Shown: positions 8,244 to 17,283 of the stretch, piece after piece | Layout: the number at the start of each line of letters is the position of its first letter | Position numbering within the stretch: position 1 is the stretch's first letter | Assembly: GCA_963762605.1 (NCBI GenBank) | Contig: CAVXLJ010000011.1 | Location: 62,001-126,000, forward strand | Direction: 5' to 3' | Source of the DNA: CAVSRC01 sp963762605 | GTDB lineage: Bacteria > Pseudomonadota > Alphaproteobacteria > Rhizobiales > Kaistiaceae | Length of the DNA stretch: 64,000 nt | The notes under the pieces: generated by a model | Told to the model about the DNA's origin: nothing | Databases searched by the model: none | What the model saw: the letters and a program-made list of their open reading frames with translations, nothing else | Made by a program: the position numbers and the translations under genes

Positions 8244-10148
8244 ATGGGCACATACGCCGATACCTATGCGCGTTGGCAGGACGATCCGATCGGCTTCTGG
8301 GCCGAAGCCGCCACGGCGATTGACTGGGCATCACCGTGGCATGCCGCCTTCAACCCCGAGCACGGCGTCTACGGCCGCTGGTTTACCGGGGCGACCTGCA
8401 ACACCTGCTACAACGCGCTCGACCGGCATGTGGAAGGCGGACGGGCCGACCAGACCGCCATCATCTACGACAGCCCGGTCACCGCCACCAAGCGCAAGAT
8501 CAGCTATCGCGAGCTGCTTGACGATGTCGCGACCTTCGCCGCCGTGCTCGCCGACCACGGCATCGTCAAAGGCGACCGCGTCATCATCTACATGCCGATG
8601 ATCCCCGAGGCGATCGTCGCCATGCTCGCCTGTGCGCGGCTGGGCGCGATCCATTCGGTGGTCTTCGGCGGCTTCGCCGCTCACGAGCTGGCCAGCCGCA
8701 TCGACGACGCACGGCCGAAGCTGCTGGTCACCGCCTCCTGCGGCATCGAACCGAACCGCATCGTTCCCTATCTGCCACTGGCCAGCGCAGCGATCGCGCA
8801 GGCCACCCACAAGCCGGCGACGGTGATCGTCGTCCAGCGCGAGCAGCACCGCGCCGAACTCGACCGGACACGCGACCGCGACTATGCGGCGGAAATGGCG
8901 AAGGCGCGGGACGCCGGGCGCAGCGAGCCGTGGGTCGCCGTCGCCGCCACCGATCCGCTCTATATCCTCTACACCTCCGGCACGACCGGCCAGCCCAAGG
9001 GGATCATCCGCGACAATGGCGGCCACATGGTCGCGCTCGACTGGTCGATGACCAACATCTACGGCGTCGCGCCGGGCGAGGTCTATTGGGCCGCGTCCGA
9101 CATCGGCTGGGTCGTCGGCCACTCCTATATCGTCTATGCGCCGCTGATCCATGGCTGCACGACGGTGCTCTACGAAGGCAAGCCGGTGGGCACGCCGGAT
9201 GCCGGCGCCTTCTGGCGGGTGGTCGCCGAACACAATGTATCGGTGCTGTTCACCGCGCCCACGGCGCTGCGCGCCATCAAGAAGGAAGACCCGGACGGCA
9301 CGCTGATCAGACAGTACGATATTTCGGGCCTGCGCAGCCTGTTCCTCGCCGGCGAGCGGGCCGATCCGGATTCGGTGCGCTGGGCCGAAGAGAAGCTCGG
9401 CGTGCCGGTCATCGACCATTGGTGGCAGACCGAAACCGGCTGGGCGATCGTCGCCGATCCGCTCGGCATCGAGCAGCTGCCGGTCAAGCGTGGTTCGCCC
9501 ACCACCGCCATGCCCGGCTACAATGTGCACGTGCTTGACGATGCCGGCCATCCGGCGAAGCCCGGCACGCTCGGCAACATCGCCATCCGCCTGCCGCTGC
9601 CGCCGGGCGCCCTGCCGACGCTATGGGGCAACGACGAGCGCTTCCGCGCGAACTACCTGGCAACCTTCCCCGGCTACTACCAGACGGCGGACGCCGGCTA
9701 CATCGACAGCGACGGCTATCTGTTCATCATGGGGCGCACCGACGACATCATCAACGTCGCCGGCCATCGCCTGTCGACCGGCGGCATGGAGGAGGTGCTG
9801 GCGAGCCACCCCGCGGTCGCCGAATGCGCGGTGATCGGCGTCCACGACGGACTCAAGGGCCAATTGCCGGTTGGCTTCGTCGTCCTCAAGATGGGCATCA
9901 CGACCAGCCCCACTGACGTCGAGAAGGAGATCATCGCGCTGGTGCGCGAGCAGATCGGGCCGGTGGCGGCGCTGAAGACGGTGCTGGTCGTGCCGCGCCT
10001 GCCCAAGACCCGCTCCGGCAAGATCCTGCGCGGCACCATGCGCCAGATCGCCGACGGCGAGCCGGTCAGGACGCCGGCGACCATCGACGATCCGGTGGCG
10101 CTGGACGAGATCACCGGGGCTCTTCATGCGCGCGGGCTGGGGACTTAG
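8244..10148 (+). CDS. prpE: propionyl-CoA synthetase (acyl-CoA synthetase, ANL superfamily)
   Basis: ATP-dependent activation of propionate (or acetate) to the acyl-CoA. 634 residues, the length of PrpE rather than the roughly 650 of Acs. The N-terminal ACAS-type segment (YARWQDDPIGFWAEAA) is followed by the P-loop-like YTSGTTGQPKG (243-253), the WWQTETGW motif and the catalytic C-terminal lysine K593 in KTRSGKILRGT, which is the usual acetylation site. The CNTCYNALDRHV stretch is characteristic of propionyl-CoA synthetases. It separates hdaA from ppk1, which are normally adjacent, so it looks inserted; own promoter region with palindromes at 8198-8227. Confidence 0.93.
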   Translation: MGTYADTYARWQDDPIGFWAEAATAIDWASPWHAAFNPEHGVYGRWFTGATCNTCYNALDRHVEGGRADQTAIIYDSPVTATKRKISYRELLDDVATFAAVLADHGIVKGDRVIIYMPMIPEAIVAMLACARLGAIHSVVFGGFAAHELASRIDDARPKLLVTASCGIEPNRIVPYLPLASAAIAQATHKPATVIVVQREQHRAELDRTRDRDYAAEMAKARDAGRSEPWVAVAATDPLYILYTSGTTGQPKGIIRDNGGHMVALDWSMTNIYGVAPGEVYWAASDIGWVVGHSYIVYAPLIHGCTTVLYEGKPVGTPDAGAFWRVVAEHNVSVLFTAPTALRAIKKEDPDGTLIRQYDISGLRSLFLAGERADPDSVRWAEEKLGVPVIDHWWQTETGWAIVADPLGIEQLPVKRGSPTTAMPGYNVHVLDDAGHPAKPGTLGNIAIRLPLPPGALPTLWGNDERFRANYLATFPGYYQTADAGYIDSDGYLFIMGRTDDIINVAGHRLSTGGMEEVLASHPAVAECAVIGVHDGLKGQLPVGFVVLKMGITTSPTDVEKEIIALVREQIGPVAALKTVLVVPRLPKTRSGKILRGTMRQIADGEPVRTPATIDDPVALDEITGALHARGLGT

Positions 10149-10240
10149 CCGGCGGGGGGCCAAAACCCGCGCAATCTTGTCGGAATCGTCATATTTCCCG
10201 GGTAGGAGTATGCTTTCGTGACAAACCCGGTTTTGGCCCG

Positions 10241-12439
10241 ATGGACCAGAAGAATCCCCACGCCACAATAGATGCCGCAGCGCTCGATCCCGAGATCGCG
10301 GCAGGCATGGAGCTGCGTCAGTCAAAGACGCGCTTTATCAACCGCGAGTTGTCGTGGTTGCAGTTCAACCGGCGGGTGCTGGAAGAGGCGGAGAACGCCA
10401 ATCATCCGCTGCTGGAGAAACTGCGTTTCCTGTCGATCTCGGCCAACAATCTCGACGAGTTCTTCATGGTGCGCTTCGCCGGCCTCAAGGGCCAGCAGCG
10501 CCAGGGCATATCCATGGTGTCCGACGACGGGCGCTCGCTCAGCGGGCAGCTCGGCGCCATCGGCGAAGCCTGCGCCAGCCTGGCCAGCGACCAGCAGGCG
10601 CGCTGGGCGCAATTGCGCCGCGAACTGGACGACGCCAACATCAACCTGATCGATGCCAGCAGAATCGCCGATGCCGATCGCGATTGGCTGGAGCACTATT
10701 TCCTCGATTCGATCTTCCCGGTGCTGACGCCGCTGGCCATCGATCCGGCGCACCCGTTTCCATTCATCCCCAATCTCGGCCTGACGGTCGCGCTGCAGAT
10801 GACGCGCAAGTCCAACGGCCATCGCATGACCGCGCTCCTGCGCGTACCGAGCTCGATCGAGCGCTTCATCCGGCTACCATCGAACGAGGATTGCAAGGAT
10901 CGCTTCATCAGCCTCGAACAGGCGGTGACGCTGTTCGTCCACAGCCTGTTCCCCGGCTACGGCGTCGACGGGCAGGGCGCCTTCCGGGTAATCCGCGATT
11001 CGGACATCGAGGTGGAGGAAGAGGCGGAAGACCTGGTCCGTTTCTTCGAAAGTGCGCTCAAGCGCCGCCGCCGCGGTTCGGTGATCCGCCTTGAGATCGA
11101 GGAGGCCATGCCCGACGGCCTGCGCCAGCTCGTCGCCGAGGCGCTGGCGGTAAGCCCCGACGAGGTCTTCCTCGTCCACGGCCTGCTGGCGCTGAACGAT
11201 CTTTCGCAGCTTGTCGCCATCGACCGGCCGAACTTGAAGTTCGCGCCCTACACGCCGCGATACCCTGAGCGCATCCGCGACCACAGCGGCGACTGTCTGG
11301 CCGCCATCCGCGAGAAGGACATCGTCGTCCATCATCCCTACGAATCCTTCGACGTGGTGGTTCAGTTCCTGCGCCAGGCGGCCTCCGATCCGGATGTCGT
11401 CGCCATCAAGCAGACGCTTTACCGGACCTCGAACGATTCACCGATCGCCAAGGCGCTGGCCGAGGCGGCCGAAGCCGGCAAGTCGGTGACGGCACTGGTC
11501 GAGCTGAAGGCACGCTTCGACGAGGAAGCCAATATCCGCTGGTCGCGCGACCTCGAACGCGCCGGCGTGCAGGTGGTCTACGGCTTCATCGAGCTGAAGA
11601 CCCACGCCAAGCTGTCATTGGTGGTGCGCCGCGAGGGCGGCCAACTTGCCAGCTATGTCCATATCGGCACCGGCAACTATCATCAGGTCACCGCGCGCAT
11701 CTACACCGACCTGTCGTTCTTCTCGGCCGATCCGGCGATCGCGCGCGATGTCGCCCGCATCTTCAACTACATCACCGGTTATTCGGAGCCCGAGACTCTG
11801 GAACGCATGGCGATCTCGCCGCACATGCTGAGGGGCACCATCCGCGGCCTCATTGCCGCTGAAGTGGCCCACGCCAAGGCCGGTCGCCCCGCCCAGATCT
11901 GGATGAAGATGAATGCGCTGGTCGATTCCCAGATCATCGACGCGCTCTACGATGCCAGCCAGGCGGGCGTCGAGATCGATCTTGTGGTGCGCGGCATCTG
12001 CTGTCTCAGGCCCGGCATCCCCGGCCTGTCGGAGCGCATCCGGGTCAAGTCGATCGTCGGCCGCTTCCTCGAGCACGCCCGCATCTATTGCTTCGGCGAC
12101 GGCCACGGCCTGCCGTCGCCTGAGGCCAAGGTCTTTATCGGCTCGGCCGACATGATGCCGCGCAACCTCGACCGCCGGGTCGAGGCGATCGTGCCCATCC
12201 TCACTCCGACCGTCCACGAGCAGATCCTCGGCCAGATCATGGTCATCAACCTTGCCGACAACCAGCAGAGCTGGCGGGTCTTGCCGGACGGAACATCGGA
12301 ACGCATCATCCCCAAGAAGGGCGAGTCGCCCATAAACGCGCACCAGTATTTCATGACCAATCCGAGCCTTTCCGGTCGTGGCAAAGCGCTGAAGATCGGC
12401 GCAACCAAACCGAACCGCCGGCGCGGTCGGGGAGCGTGA
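10241..12439 (+). CDS. ppk1: polyphosphate kinase 1
   Basis: Reversible polymerisation of the ATP gamma-phosphate into polyphosphate. 732 residues with the four-domain PPK1 layout: N-terminal FINRELSWLQFNRRVLEEA (32-50), head domain, and two PLD-like C-terminal domains. Phosphoacceptor His is H455 (in THAK) with the second essential His H474 (in HIGTGNY); their spacing of 19 equals that of E. coli H435/H454. The ppx reading frame begins within a few bases of its stop. Confidence 0.95.
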   Translation: MDQKNPHATIDAAALDPEIAAGMELRQSKTRFINRELSWLQFNRRVLEEAENANHPLLEKLRFLSISANNLDEFFMVRFAGLKGQQRQGISMVSDDGRSLSGQLGAIGEACASLASDQQARWAQLRRELDDANINLIDASRIADADRDWLEHYFLDSIFPVLTPLAIDPAHPFPFIPNLGLTVALQMTRKSNGHRMTALLRVPSSIERFIRLPSNEDCKDRFISLEQAVTLFVHSLFPGYGVDGQGAFRVIRDSDIEVEEEAEDLVRFFESALKRRRRGSVIRLEIEEAMPDGLRQLVAEALAVSPDEVFLVHGLLALNDLSQLVAIDRPNLKFAPYTPRYPERIRDHSGDCLAAIREKDIVVHHPYESFDVVVQFLRQAASDPDVVAIKQTLYRTSNDSPIAKALAEAAEAGKSVTALVELKARFDEEANIRWSRDLERAGVQVVYGFIELKTHAKLSLVVRREGGQLASYVHIGTGNYHQVTARIYTDLSFFSADPAIARDVARIFNYITGYSEPETLERMAISPHMLRGTIRGLIAAEVAHAKAGRPAQIWMKMNALVDSQIIDALYDASQAGVEIDLVVRGICCLRPGIPGLSERIRVKSIVGRFLEHARIYCFGDGHGLPSPEAKVFIGSADMMPRNLDRRVEAIVPILTPTVHEQILGQIMVINLADNQQSWRVLPDGTSERIIPKKGESPINAHQYFMTNPSLSGRGKALKIGATKPNRRRGRGA

Positions 12440-12440
12440 G

Positions 12441-13967
12441 CTGGCGGTCGAACTTTCCATCATCGACGAGGCGCCCGGGCGGCTCAATGGTGGCGGGCCG
12501 ATCGCGGTTGTCGACATCGGCTCGAACTCGGTCCGCCTGGTTGTCTATGAGCGGCTCTCCCGCTCGGCCACACCGCTGTTCAACGAGAAGGAATTGTGCG
12601 GCCTCGGGCGTGGTCTGGCGACGCGCGGCCGCCTCGAGCCGGAGGCCATCGGCTCGGCGTTGACCGCGATCCGCCGCTTCGCCGCGCTCACCAAGCAGGT
12701 CGGCGTGACCGCGCTGCACGTTCTGGCGACCGCGGCCGTGCGCGATGCATCCAACGGTCCCGATTTCATCGCCTCGGTGGAGGCGATCACCGGCGTCCGG
12801 GCGATGGTGCTCTCCGGCGCCGAGGAAGCCCGGCTGAGCGCGCAGGGCGTGGTCTCCGGCTTCCACCAGCCCGATGGCGTCGCCGGCGACCTCGGCGGCG
12901 GCAGCATCGAGGTGGTCGATATCCGCGACAATACGACCGGGAAGGGCGAAACCTTTCCGCTTGGCGGCCTCAGGCTGGAGGAGACCGCCGACGGGTCCAT
13001 CAAAAAAGCCGAGAAGATCGCCGCCGAGGCGCTGGCGCGGTCGAAGGTGCTGCCGGGCGGTGAAAAGCGGGTCTTCTATGCAGTCGGCGGCACATGGCGC
13101 TCGCTCGCCCGGTTGCACATGCGCCAGGGCGGCTATCCGCTCCACGTCATGCACCACTACACCATCGACGCGGGCGAGGCGGCCGACTTCTGCCGCATGG
13201 TCGCCCGGCGCGAAATCGATTCGCTCGATTCGATCGAGGTCGTCTCGCGCAATCGCCGGCCGCTGCTGCCCTATGGCGCCGTCGTGCTGGAGCAGGTGAT
13301 CAAGGTGATGAAGCCGTCACAGATCGTCCTGTCGGCGCTGGGCATGCGCGAAGGGCTGCTCTACGAACTGCTCGACCCGGAACAGAAGGCCCAGGACCCG
13401 CTGCTCTGTGCCTGCGAGGAGCTGTCCTTCCTGCGCTCGCGCTCGCCGCGCCATGCCCACGAGTTGGCGGAGTGGTCGGCCATGGCGTTCCGCGTTATCG
13501 GGCTCGACGAGACCGCGGCCGAGACCCGCCTGCGCCACGCCGCCTGCCTGCTGACCGATCTCGGCTGGCGCGCCCATCCCGAATATCGCGGCGAGCAGAG
13601 CCTCAATCTGATCGCCCATGCCTCCTTCATCGGCATCGACCATCCCGGCCGCGCCTATTTGGCGCTCGCCAACTTCTACCGGCACGAAGGTCTGATCGAC
13701 GAACAGCTTTCGCCGCGCATCCGCGAGCTGGTCTCGACCCGCCTGATGGAACGCGCCCGGGCGCTCGGCGCGACGCTGCGCGTGGCGCATCTGCTATCGG
13801 CGGCCACTCCGGGCGTGGTCAACCGCACGCGCATCGAGATCCGCGGCAAGATGCTGGCGCTGGTGCTGCCGGCTGAGCTGGCCGCGCTCGGCGGAGCGCG
13901 CGTGCTGCGCCGTCTCGCCCAAGTCGCCAAATTCGCCGGCCTTGAGCCGACGATCGTGACAGAGTAG
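12441..13967 (+). CDS. ppx: exopolyphosphatase Ppx, apparent CTG start
   Basis: Releases phosphate from polyphosphate ends (and may hydrolyse pppGpp). The actin-like phosphate-binding motif VVDIGSNSVRLVVYE and DLGGGSIEVVDI are intact, followed by the Ppx/GppA and C-terminal HD-like regions; about 508 residues. The start is the problem: the frame is open from 12393, yet there is no in-frame ATG, GTG or TTG before the essential GSNSVR motif. CTG at 12441 lies just after the ppk1 stop, with ggggag 7 bases upstream, and gives the right N-terminus. The TTG at 12594 would delete the catalytic motif. Identity is sure; the start is a guess. Confidence 0.87.
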   Translation: MAVELSIIDEAPGRLNGGGPIAVVDIGSNSVRLVVYERLSRSATPLFNEKELCGLGRGLATRGRLEPEAIGSALTAIRRFAALTKQVGVTALHVLATAAVRDASNGPDFIASVEAITGVRAMVLSGAEEARLSAQGVVSGFHQPDGVAGDLGGGSIEVVDIRDNTTGKGETFPLGGLRLEETADGSIKKAEKIAAEALARSKVLPGGEKRVFYAVGGTWRSLARLHMRQGGYPLHVMHHYTIDAGEAADFCRMVARREIDSLDSIEVVSRNRRPLLPYGAVVLEQVIKVMKPSQIVLSALGMREGLLYELLDPEQKAQDPLLCACEELSFLRSRSPRHAHELAEWSAMAFRVIGLDETAAETRLRHAACLLTDLGWRAHPEYRGEQSLNLIAHASFIGIDHPGRAYLALANFYRHEGLIDEQLSPRIRELVSTRLMERARALGATLRVAHLLSAATPGVVNRTRIEIRGKMLALVLPAELAALGGARVLRRLAQVAKFAGLEPTIVTE

Positions 13968-13988
13968 GGCGGCGTCGCCAGCTTCGGC

Positions 13989-15140
13989 TCAGCCCTTGTT
14001 GATGGTCACCACGTGGTTCTGCTTCACGGCAAGCGCGATCTTGCCGGACTTCAGCCTGAGCGCCGCCTCGCCGAAGAGTTCCCGCCGCCAGCCGGAGAGC
14101 GCCGGCACGTCGGCGGCGTCGTCGCTGGCGATCGCTTCGAGGTCGTCGACCGTGGCGATGATCTTGGACGCCACGCCGTGGCTCTCGCTGGTCATCTTGA
14201 GCAGCACCTTGAGCAGGTCGACCGCCGCGCCATTGCCGTTGGTCGCCGGCCGGTGCTTGGGGATGCGCGGCAGCTCTTCGCGCGGGATGGCCATGGCCGT
14301 GCGCACTGCAGCAAGAATATCTTCCGCCGCGCGCGAGCGCTCGAAGCCGCGCGGGATGGTGCGCAACTGGGCGAGCGCGGTCGGCGAGGTCGGCTGCTGC
14401 GCCGCGATCTCATAGATGGCGTCGTCCTTGATGACGCGGCTGCGCGGCACGTCGCGCGCCTGCGCCTCGCGTTCGCGCCACGCCGCCACCTCGCGCATGA
14501 CGGCCAGCTCGATCGGCTTGCGCACGCGCAGTTTCAGCCGCTTCCACGCCTCTTCCGGCTCCTGCCGGTAGGTGCCGGGCGAGGTCAGCACCTCCATCTC
14601 TTCGCGCACCCATTCGGCGCGCTTCTGCTCCTCCAGGCGGGCGGAGAGCGCGGAATAGACGTCGCGAAGATGCGTGACGTCGGCCAGCGCATAGTCGATC
14701 TGGCGCTCCGACAGGGGCCGGCGGCTCCAGTCGGTGAAGCGCGATGATTTGTCGATGCGCGTGCCGGTGAGCTTGTGGACAAGCTGATCGTAGCTGACCG
14801 ATTCGCCAAAACCGCAAACCATGGCGGCGACCTGGGTATCGAACACCGGATGGGGGATCAGGCCGCCGAGATGGTGGATGATTTCGATGTCCTGACGGGC
14901 GGCATGAAAGACCTTGATGACTTTCTCATTCTTCATCAGTTTGAAGAATGGTTCGAGGTCAAGGTCAGCCGCCGTCGCGTCGATGAGCGCCGCCTCTTCC
15001 GGGCTGGCCATCTGGATCACGCAAAGCTTCGGCCAGAAAGTCGTTTCCCGCATGAATTCGGTATCGACGGTAACCGTCGGGAAACGGGCGAGGCGCTTGC
15101 ACAGGGCGGCAAGATCGGCGGTCGAGGTGACGATATCCAT
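13989..15140 (-). CDS. rnd: ribonuclease D
   Basis: 3'-5' exoribonuclease for tRNA and stable RNA maturation. 383 residues: DEDDy exonuclease domain with D26 and E28 in TVDTEFMRE, the ARQDIEIIHHLGG motif and DYALADVTHLRDVY, followed by an HRDC domain (about 210-290) and a second C-terminal helical HRDC-like region. Convergent with ppx (21 bases between stops) and divergent from aspS. Confidence 0.94.
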   Translation of the reverse strand: MDIVTSTADLAALCKRLARFPTVTVDTEFMRETTFWPKLCVIQMASPEEAALIDATAADLDLEPFFKLMKNEKVIKVFHAARQDIEIIHHLGGLIPHPVFDTQVAAMVCGFGESVSYDQLVHKLTGTRIDKSSRFTDWSRRPLSERQIDYALADVTHLRDVYSALSARLEEQKRAEWVREEMEVLTSPGTYRQEPEEAWKRLKLRVRKPIELAVMREVAAWREREAQARDVPRSRVIKDDAIYEIAAQQPTSPTALAQLRTIPRGFERSRAAEDILAAVRTAMAIPREELPRIPKHRPATNGNGAAVDLLKVLLKMTSESHGVASKIIATVDDLEAIASDDAADVPALSGWRRELFGEAALRLKSGKIALAVKQNHVVTINKG

Positions 15141-15480
15141 GACTGTTCGTATAGCCGACGAAAGGGCGATTTGTCCCTTGCCTTGCTGCCGCCCGTGACG
15201 CTTTTGCTGAATCTATCGAATTAGCGCCAAGCTACAGTTATGCAAGGCTTTTCTCGCTCGGCTCCGACGCCCCCCTGCCAATTTTGACGGTACGGCGGCC
15301 TGGCGGCGCGCCGATCCGCCGCGCGTCCCCCCGACGGGGAGACAGGTCGGGCGCGGTGCGGCCGCCCAGCGGAGCCCGCGCGGGCCTTGACAGCCACCCC
15401 GTCGCGTGCGCTTTTCCGGCGGCCGGAAACCCGGCATTTCCGCCCGTCGGGCGACCGTTTTGACGATCCAGAGACCTTCC
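15141..15480. other. divergent spacer between rnd and aspS
   Basis: 340 bases without a gene. It contains a consensus alphaproteobacterial minus-35 element (see 15386-15416) on the aspS side. Runs of G/C and short palindromes near 15310-15380 look like background. No T-box or other leader RNA was recognised. Confidence 0.5.
15386..15416 (+). promoter_or_regulatory. possible aspS promoter
   Basis: cTTGACA at 15386-15392 matches the sigma-70 minus-35 consensus used in alphaproteobacteria. The expected minus-10 position, 17 bases on (about 15410-15416), reads gctttt-like and is weak. It would place the transcript start about 60 bases before the aspS ATG. Confidence 0.35.
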
Positions 15481-17271
15481 ATGCACCGCTATCGCAGCCA
15501 TACCTGTGGCGCCCTTGAGCCCGCCGATGTCGGGCAGTCCGTACGTCTTTCCGGCTGGGTGCATCGCGTGCGCGACCACGGTGGCCTGCTGTTCATCGAC
15601 CTGCGCGACCATTACGGCATGACCCAGTGCGTTGCCGACCCCGATTCGCCGGCTTTCAGCGCCGCCGAGCGGGTGCGCTCCGAATGGGTGATCCGCATCG
15701 ACGGGCGAGTGAAGGCGCGCACGCCGGAGACGGTCAACCCGAACCTGCCGACCGGCGCGATTGAGGTCTTCATCGACGAATTGGCGGTGCTGTCGGAGGC
15801 GGCCGAACTGCCCATGCCGGTCTTCGGCGACCTCGACTATCCGGAGGAGACGCGGCTGAAATACCGCTTCCTCGACCTGCGCCGCGATAAGCTGCACCGC
15901 AACATCATGAAACGGGCGGAGATCATTTCGTCGCTCCGCCGGCGGATGACGGCTTCCGGTTTCTTCGAGTTCCAGACGCCGATCCTCACCGCCTCGTCGC
16001 CAGAGGGCGCGCGCGACTTCCTGGTGCCCTCGCGCCTCCATCCCGGCAAGTTCTACGCGCTGCCGCAGGCGCCGCAGCAGTTCAAGCAGCTGATCATGAT
16101 CGCCGGCTTTGACCGCTACTTCCAGATCGCGCCCTGTTTCCGCGACGAGGATGCCCGCGCCGACCGCTCGCCCGGCGAGTTCTACCAGCTCGATATCGAG
16201 ATGAGCTTCGTCGAGCAGGAAGACGTCTTCCAGGCCGTCGAGCCGGTGCTGCGCGACCTGTTTGAGGAGTTCGCCGAGGGCAAGCCGGTCACCCAGGATT
16301 TCCCGCGCATCCCCTATGGCGAGGCGCTGAGGAAATACGGCAGCGACAAGCCCGACCTCAGGAACCCGATCGAGATGGCCGACGTGACGGCGCATTTCGC
16401 CGGCTCCGGCTTCAAGGTCTTCGCCGGCCAGATCGAGGCCGATCCCAAGGTCGTGGTGTGGGCAATTCCGGCGCCGACCGGGGGAAGCCGCGCCTTCTGC
16501 GACCGCATGAATTCCTGGGCGCAGGGCGAAGGCCAGCCGGGCCTCGGCTACATCTTCTTCCGCGACGATGGCGCCGGCGCCGGGCCGATCGCCAAGAACA
16601 TCGGCGAGGACCGCACCGAGGCCATCCGCAACCAGCTGGGGCTTGGCGACGGCGACGCCGTCTTCTTCATCGCCGGCCGGCCCGACAAGTTCCTCGCCTT
16701 TGCCGGAGCGGCGCGCCAGAAGATCGGCCGCGACCTGAACCTGGTCGACGAAGACCGCTTCGCCTTCTGCTGGATCGTCGATTTTCCAATGTACGAGTGG
16801 AACGAGGAGGAGAAGAAGATCGACTTCTCCCACAACCCGTTCTCCATGCCGAATTACGATCACGACGCCTTCATCGCGCTCGATCCGGCGGACCAGGAGG
16901 CGATCCTCGGCATCCATGCTTTCCAGTACGACATCGTCTGCAACGGCGTGGAACTGTCGTCGGGTGCCATACGTAACCACAAGCCGGAGATCATGAAGAA
17001 GGCCTTCGCCATCGCCGGTTATGGCGAGGACGTGCTGCAGTCGAAGTTCGGCGGCATGTTGCATGCGCTGCAGATGGGCGCCCCGCCGCACGGCGGCATC
17101 GCGCCCGGCATCGACCGCATCGTCATGCTCCTCTGCGGCGAGGACAATTTACGCGAAGTGACGCTGTTCCCGATGAACCAGCGGGCGGAGGACCTGATGA
17201 TGGGGGCGCCGTCGGAGGTGACCGCCCAGCAGCTGCGCGAGCTTCACATCCGCCTGAACCTGCCGGAGTAG
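15481..17271 (+). CDS. aspS: aspartate--tRNA ligase (class II, bacterial type)
   Basis: Charges tRNA-Asp (and probably tRNA-Asn if no AsnRS exists). 596 residues from the ATG at 15481, giving MHRYRSHTCGAL, the standard N-terminus. OB-fold anticodon domain (about 10-105) with GWVHRVRDHGGLLFIDLRD, class II motif 1, motif 2 (FRDEDARADRSPGEF), the bacterial GAD insertion (about 290-420) and motif 3 GIDRIVMLLCG near the C-terminus. Last gene of the conserved ppk-ppx-rnd-aspS block. Confidence 0.96.
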   Translation: MHRYRSHTCGALEPADVGQSVRLSGWVHRVRDHGGLLFIDLRDHYGMTQCVADPDSPAFSAAERVRSEWVIRIDGRVKARTPETVNPNLPTGAIEVFIDELAVLSEAAELPMPVFGDLDYPEETRLKYRFLDLRRDKLHRNIMKRAEIISSLRRRMTASGFFEFQTPILTASSPEGARDFLVPSRLHPGKFYALPQAPQQFKQLIMIAGFDRYFQIAPCFRDEDARADRSPGEFYQLDIEMSFVEQEDVFQAVEPVLRDLFEEFAEGKPVTQDFPRIPYGEALRKYGSDKPDLRNPIEMADVTAHFAGSGFKVFAGQIEADPKVVVWAIPAPTGGSRAFCDRMNSWAQGEGQPGLGYIFFRDDGAGAGPIAKNIGEDRTEAIRNQLGLGDGDAVFFIAGRPDKFLAFAGAARQKIGRDLNLVDEDRFAFCWIVDFPMYEWNEEEKKIDFSHNPFSMPNYDHDAFIALDPADQEAILGIHAFQYDIVCNGVELSSGAIRNHKPEIMKKAFAIAGYGEDVLQSKFGGMLHALQMGAPPHGGIAPGIDRIVMLLCGEDNLREVTLFPMNQRAEDLMMGAPSEVTAQQLRELHIRLNLPE

Positions 17272-17283
17272 CGGCGGCCGCCG

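Noticed and set aside
15238..17091. 617-codon minus-strand open frame over aspS
   Set aside because: Antisense of a strongly conserved synthetase in GC-rich DNA, where long reverse frames are expected by codon bias; Arg/Asp/Gly-rich composition is that of a shadow.
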